A DNA stretch of 5,369 nucleotides from Anaerolineae bacterium (GTDB lineage: Bacteria > Chloroflexota > Anaerolineae > Anaerolineales > Villigracilaceae), in contig DQGV01000333.1 in NCBI GenBank assembly GCA_003524705.1, forward strand, positions 3,348-8,716, in the 5' to 3' direction. The notes under the pieces were generated by a model. The model was not told the origin of the DNA. It made no database searches and worked only from the letters and a program-made list of their open reading frames with translations. Shown here one piece after another: positions 4,497 to 5,369 of this stretch. Within the stretch, counting starts at the first letter, position 1, and the number at the start of each line of letters is the position of its first letter. The translations under genes were made by a program, and so were the position numbers.

Positions 4497-5369
4497 TTAA
4501 TTCCCACCAAAATCCACAGTGATATACCCGCCAAAATCACTATCAGCATAATACGCATATCCAACCCCGATTTGCTTAATCGTTGGATTTAACACCACTT
4601 CCCAATGACCTGCATCTGCACGCCATTGGTCAATTGCGTTTTGAGGTGTTCCAATCGCGATAATTTCATAATAATTAAATGATGTATAGCCTGCATCTGC
4701 AAGTCTATCTCCGATATACGAGCCGTCTGAACCTGTGTGATCAAGGAAATTATTACATGCCATATCCGCACTATGTTTTTGTGCGGCAGATGTTAATTGT
4801 GCATTGACAGTTAATGAATTTAATTTTGCCGCAACACGCGCTTGATTAATCAATGAAATGATTTGCGAAACATAACTTGAGTTTTGTGTATAAGCACAAT
4901 TGCTATTTCCGCCAGAAGGCACATACGGAGTTCGTGTTGTTGAAGCATTTGGTGTTTGAGGTGTGATATTCCCTACGACAATTCTCAACCAAAATATTTT
5001 TTCTGTTCCAATGAAAATGCTATTTCCATTTTTGTTATGTAATGTGAAATTTCCTTGATAGGTTCCATCCGCTGTAGGCGCAGTCAAAATGATTGAGACT
5101 TGCACAATGCCTTTCGGAGCAGTATCAGGTACAGGCGCGGATTGAGGCGCAGATAGTTGGTCACCTGAGTCAAATTGAATGGTGTATCCAATCCAATTAC
5201 AATCTCCAACATTTTGAAATTCCCAAGTCTTTGTAAATTTTTCGCCCGCATTAATTTTTGTATCATCAGGTATGGTCACATCACGCAACAAAATTGCGCT
5301 GTCTTTACAATTTGCATTTTCTGTAACAGCCAATGTTGGAGCAAGTGTTGATTCAAAAGTTGGAGTCAA
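4497..5369 (-). CDS. Secreted protein with NBR1-type Ig-like domain and CAP (SCP/PR-1) domain, N-terminus outside window
   Basis: The frame is open to the window edge. The TTG at the edge is unlikely to be the true start, since a signal peptide and more of the Thr/Pro-rich stretch (TPTFESTLAPTLAVTENA) would be expected upstream. Numbering here is for the visible 290 residues. An Ig-like domain of the NBR1 (next to BRCA1) type spans about 21-133, with DVTIPDDTKINAGEKFTKTW, FQNVGDCNW and TAPTADGTYQGNFTL. A low-complexity linker (134-160) leads to a CAP domain (about 165-288): LINQAR, HSADMACNNFLDHTGSDGS, YYEIIAIG, AIDQWRADAGHWEVVLNP and IGVGYAY. His211, Glu235 and His255 match the conserved cavity residues of CAP proteins. 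Cys21, Cys57, Cys158 and Cys205 could form disulfides outside the cell. It is an extracellular or cell-surface protein; the Ig-like domain probably mediates binding, and the CAP activity is unknown. It is transcribed against the DUF1501 gene. Confidence 0.92.
   Translation of the reverse strand: MTPTFESTLAPTLAVTENANCKDSAILLRDVTIPDDTKINAGEKFTKTWEFQNVGDCNWIGYTIQFDSGDQLSAPQSAPVPDTAPKGIVQVSIILTAPTADGTYQGNFTLHNKNGNSIFIGTEKIFWLRIVVGNITPQTPNASTTRTPYVPSGGNSNCAYTQNSSYVSQIISLINQARVAAKLNSLTVNAQLTSAAQKHSADMACNNFLDHTGSDGSYIGDRLADAGYTSFNYYEIIAIGTPQNAIDQWRADAGHWEVVLNPTIKQIGVGYAYYADSDFGGYITVDFGGN

Overview
The window looks like a moderately AT-rich bacterial chromosome segment, most likely from a Chloroflexota (Anaerolineae-type) genome. 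This is inferred from gene content and style: a DUF1800/DUF1501 pair, a secreted protein joining an NBR1-type Ig-like domain to a CAP domain, small polytopic membrane proteins, and intergenic gaps filled with palindromes and heptamer/octamer tandem repeats. Taxonomy was not tested by any search.

Layout. Positions 1-360 hold the 3' end of a gene for a two-helix membrane protein. A 33-bp palindromic repeat (357-389) supplies its stop codon and leads straight into the ribosome binding site of a 165-residue polytopic membrane protein (399-896). That gene ends at a clear intrinsic terminator (929-956), followed by heptamer repeats (957-991). Next comes a second polytopic membrane protein (1052-1585), which appears to be a diverged paralogue of the first. 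Its C-terminal tail, its stop codon and the gap to the next gene (1530-1629) consist largely of degenerate octamer and heptamer tandem repeats. The DUF1800 protein (1630-3111) has a textbook twin-arginine signal and a lipobox. It is followed, across a gap holding two related hairpin repeats (3116-3165 and 3195-3242), by its usual partner, a DUF1501 protein (3261-4457), which has no visible export signal here. A second copy of the 33-bp palindrome (4459-4493) fills the gap between this gene and a convergent, incomplete gene for an Ig-like/CAP secreted protein (4497-5369, minus strand).

How the parts work together. The DUF1800 and DUF1501 genes are the functional core. They are a known co-occurring pair of unknown biochemical role, probably acting at the outer face of the membrane. 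The two small membrane proteins may form a unit with the truncated upstream gene, but nothing in the sequence fixes their function. The CAP protein is extracellular and transcribed separately. Apart from the genes, the window is notable for its small repeats: every gene boundary except 3111/3112 and 1051/1052 directly touches or nearly touches one. I see no defence system, CRISPR array, tRNA, rRNA or insertion sequence.
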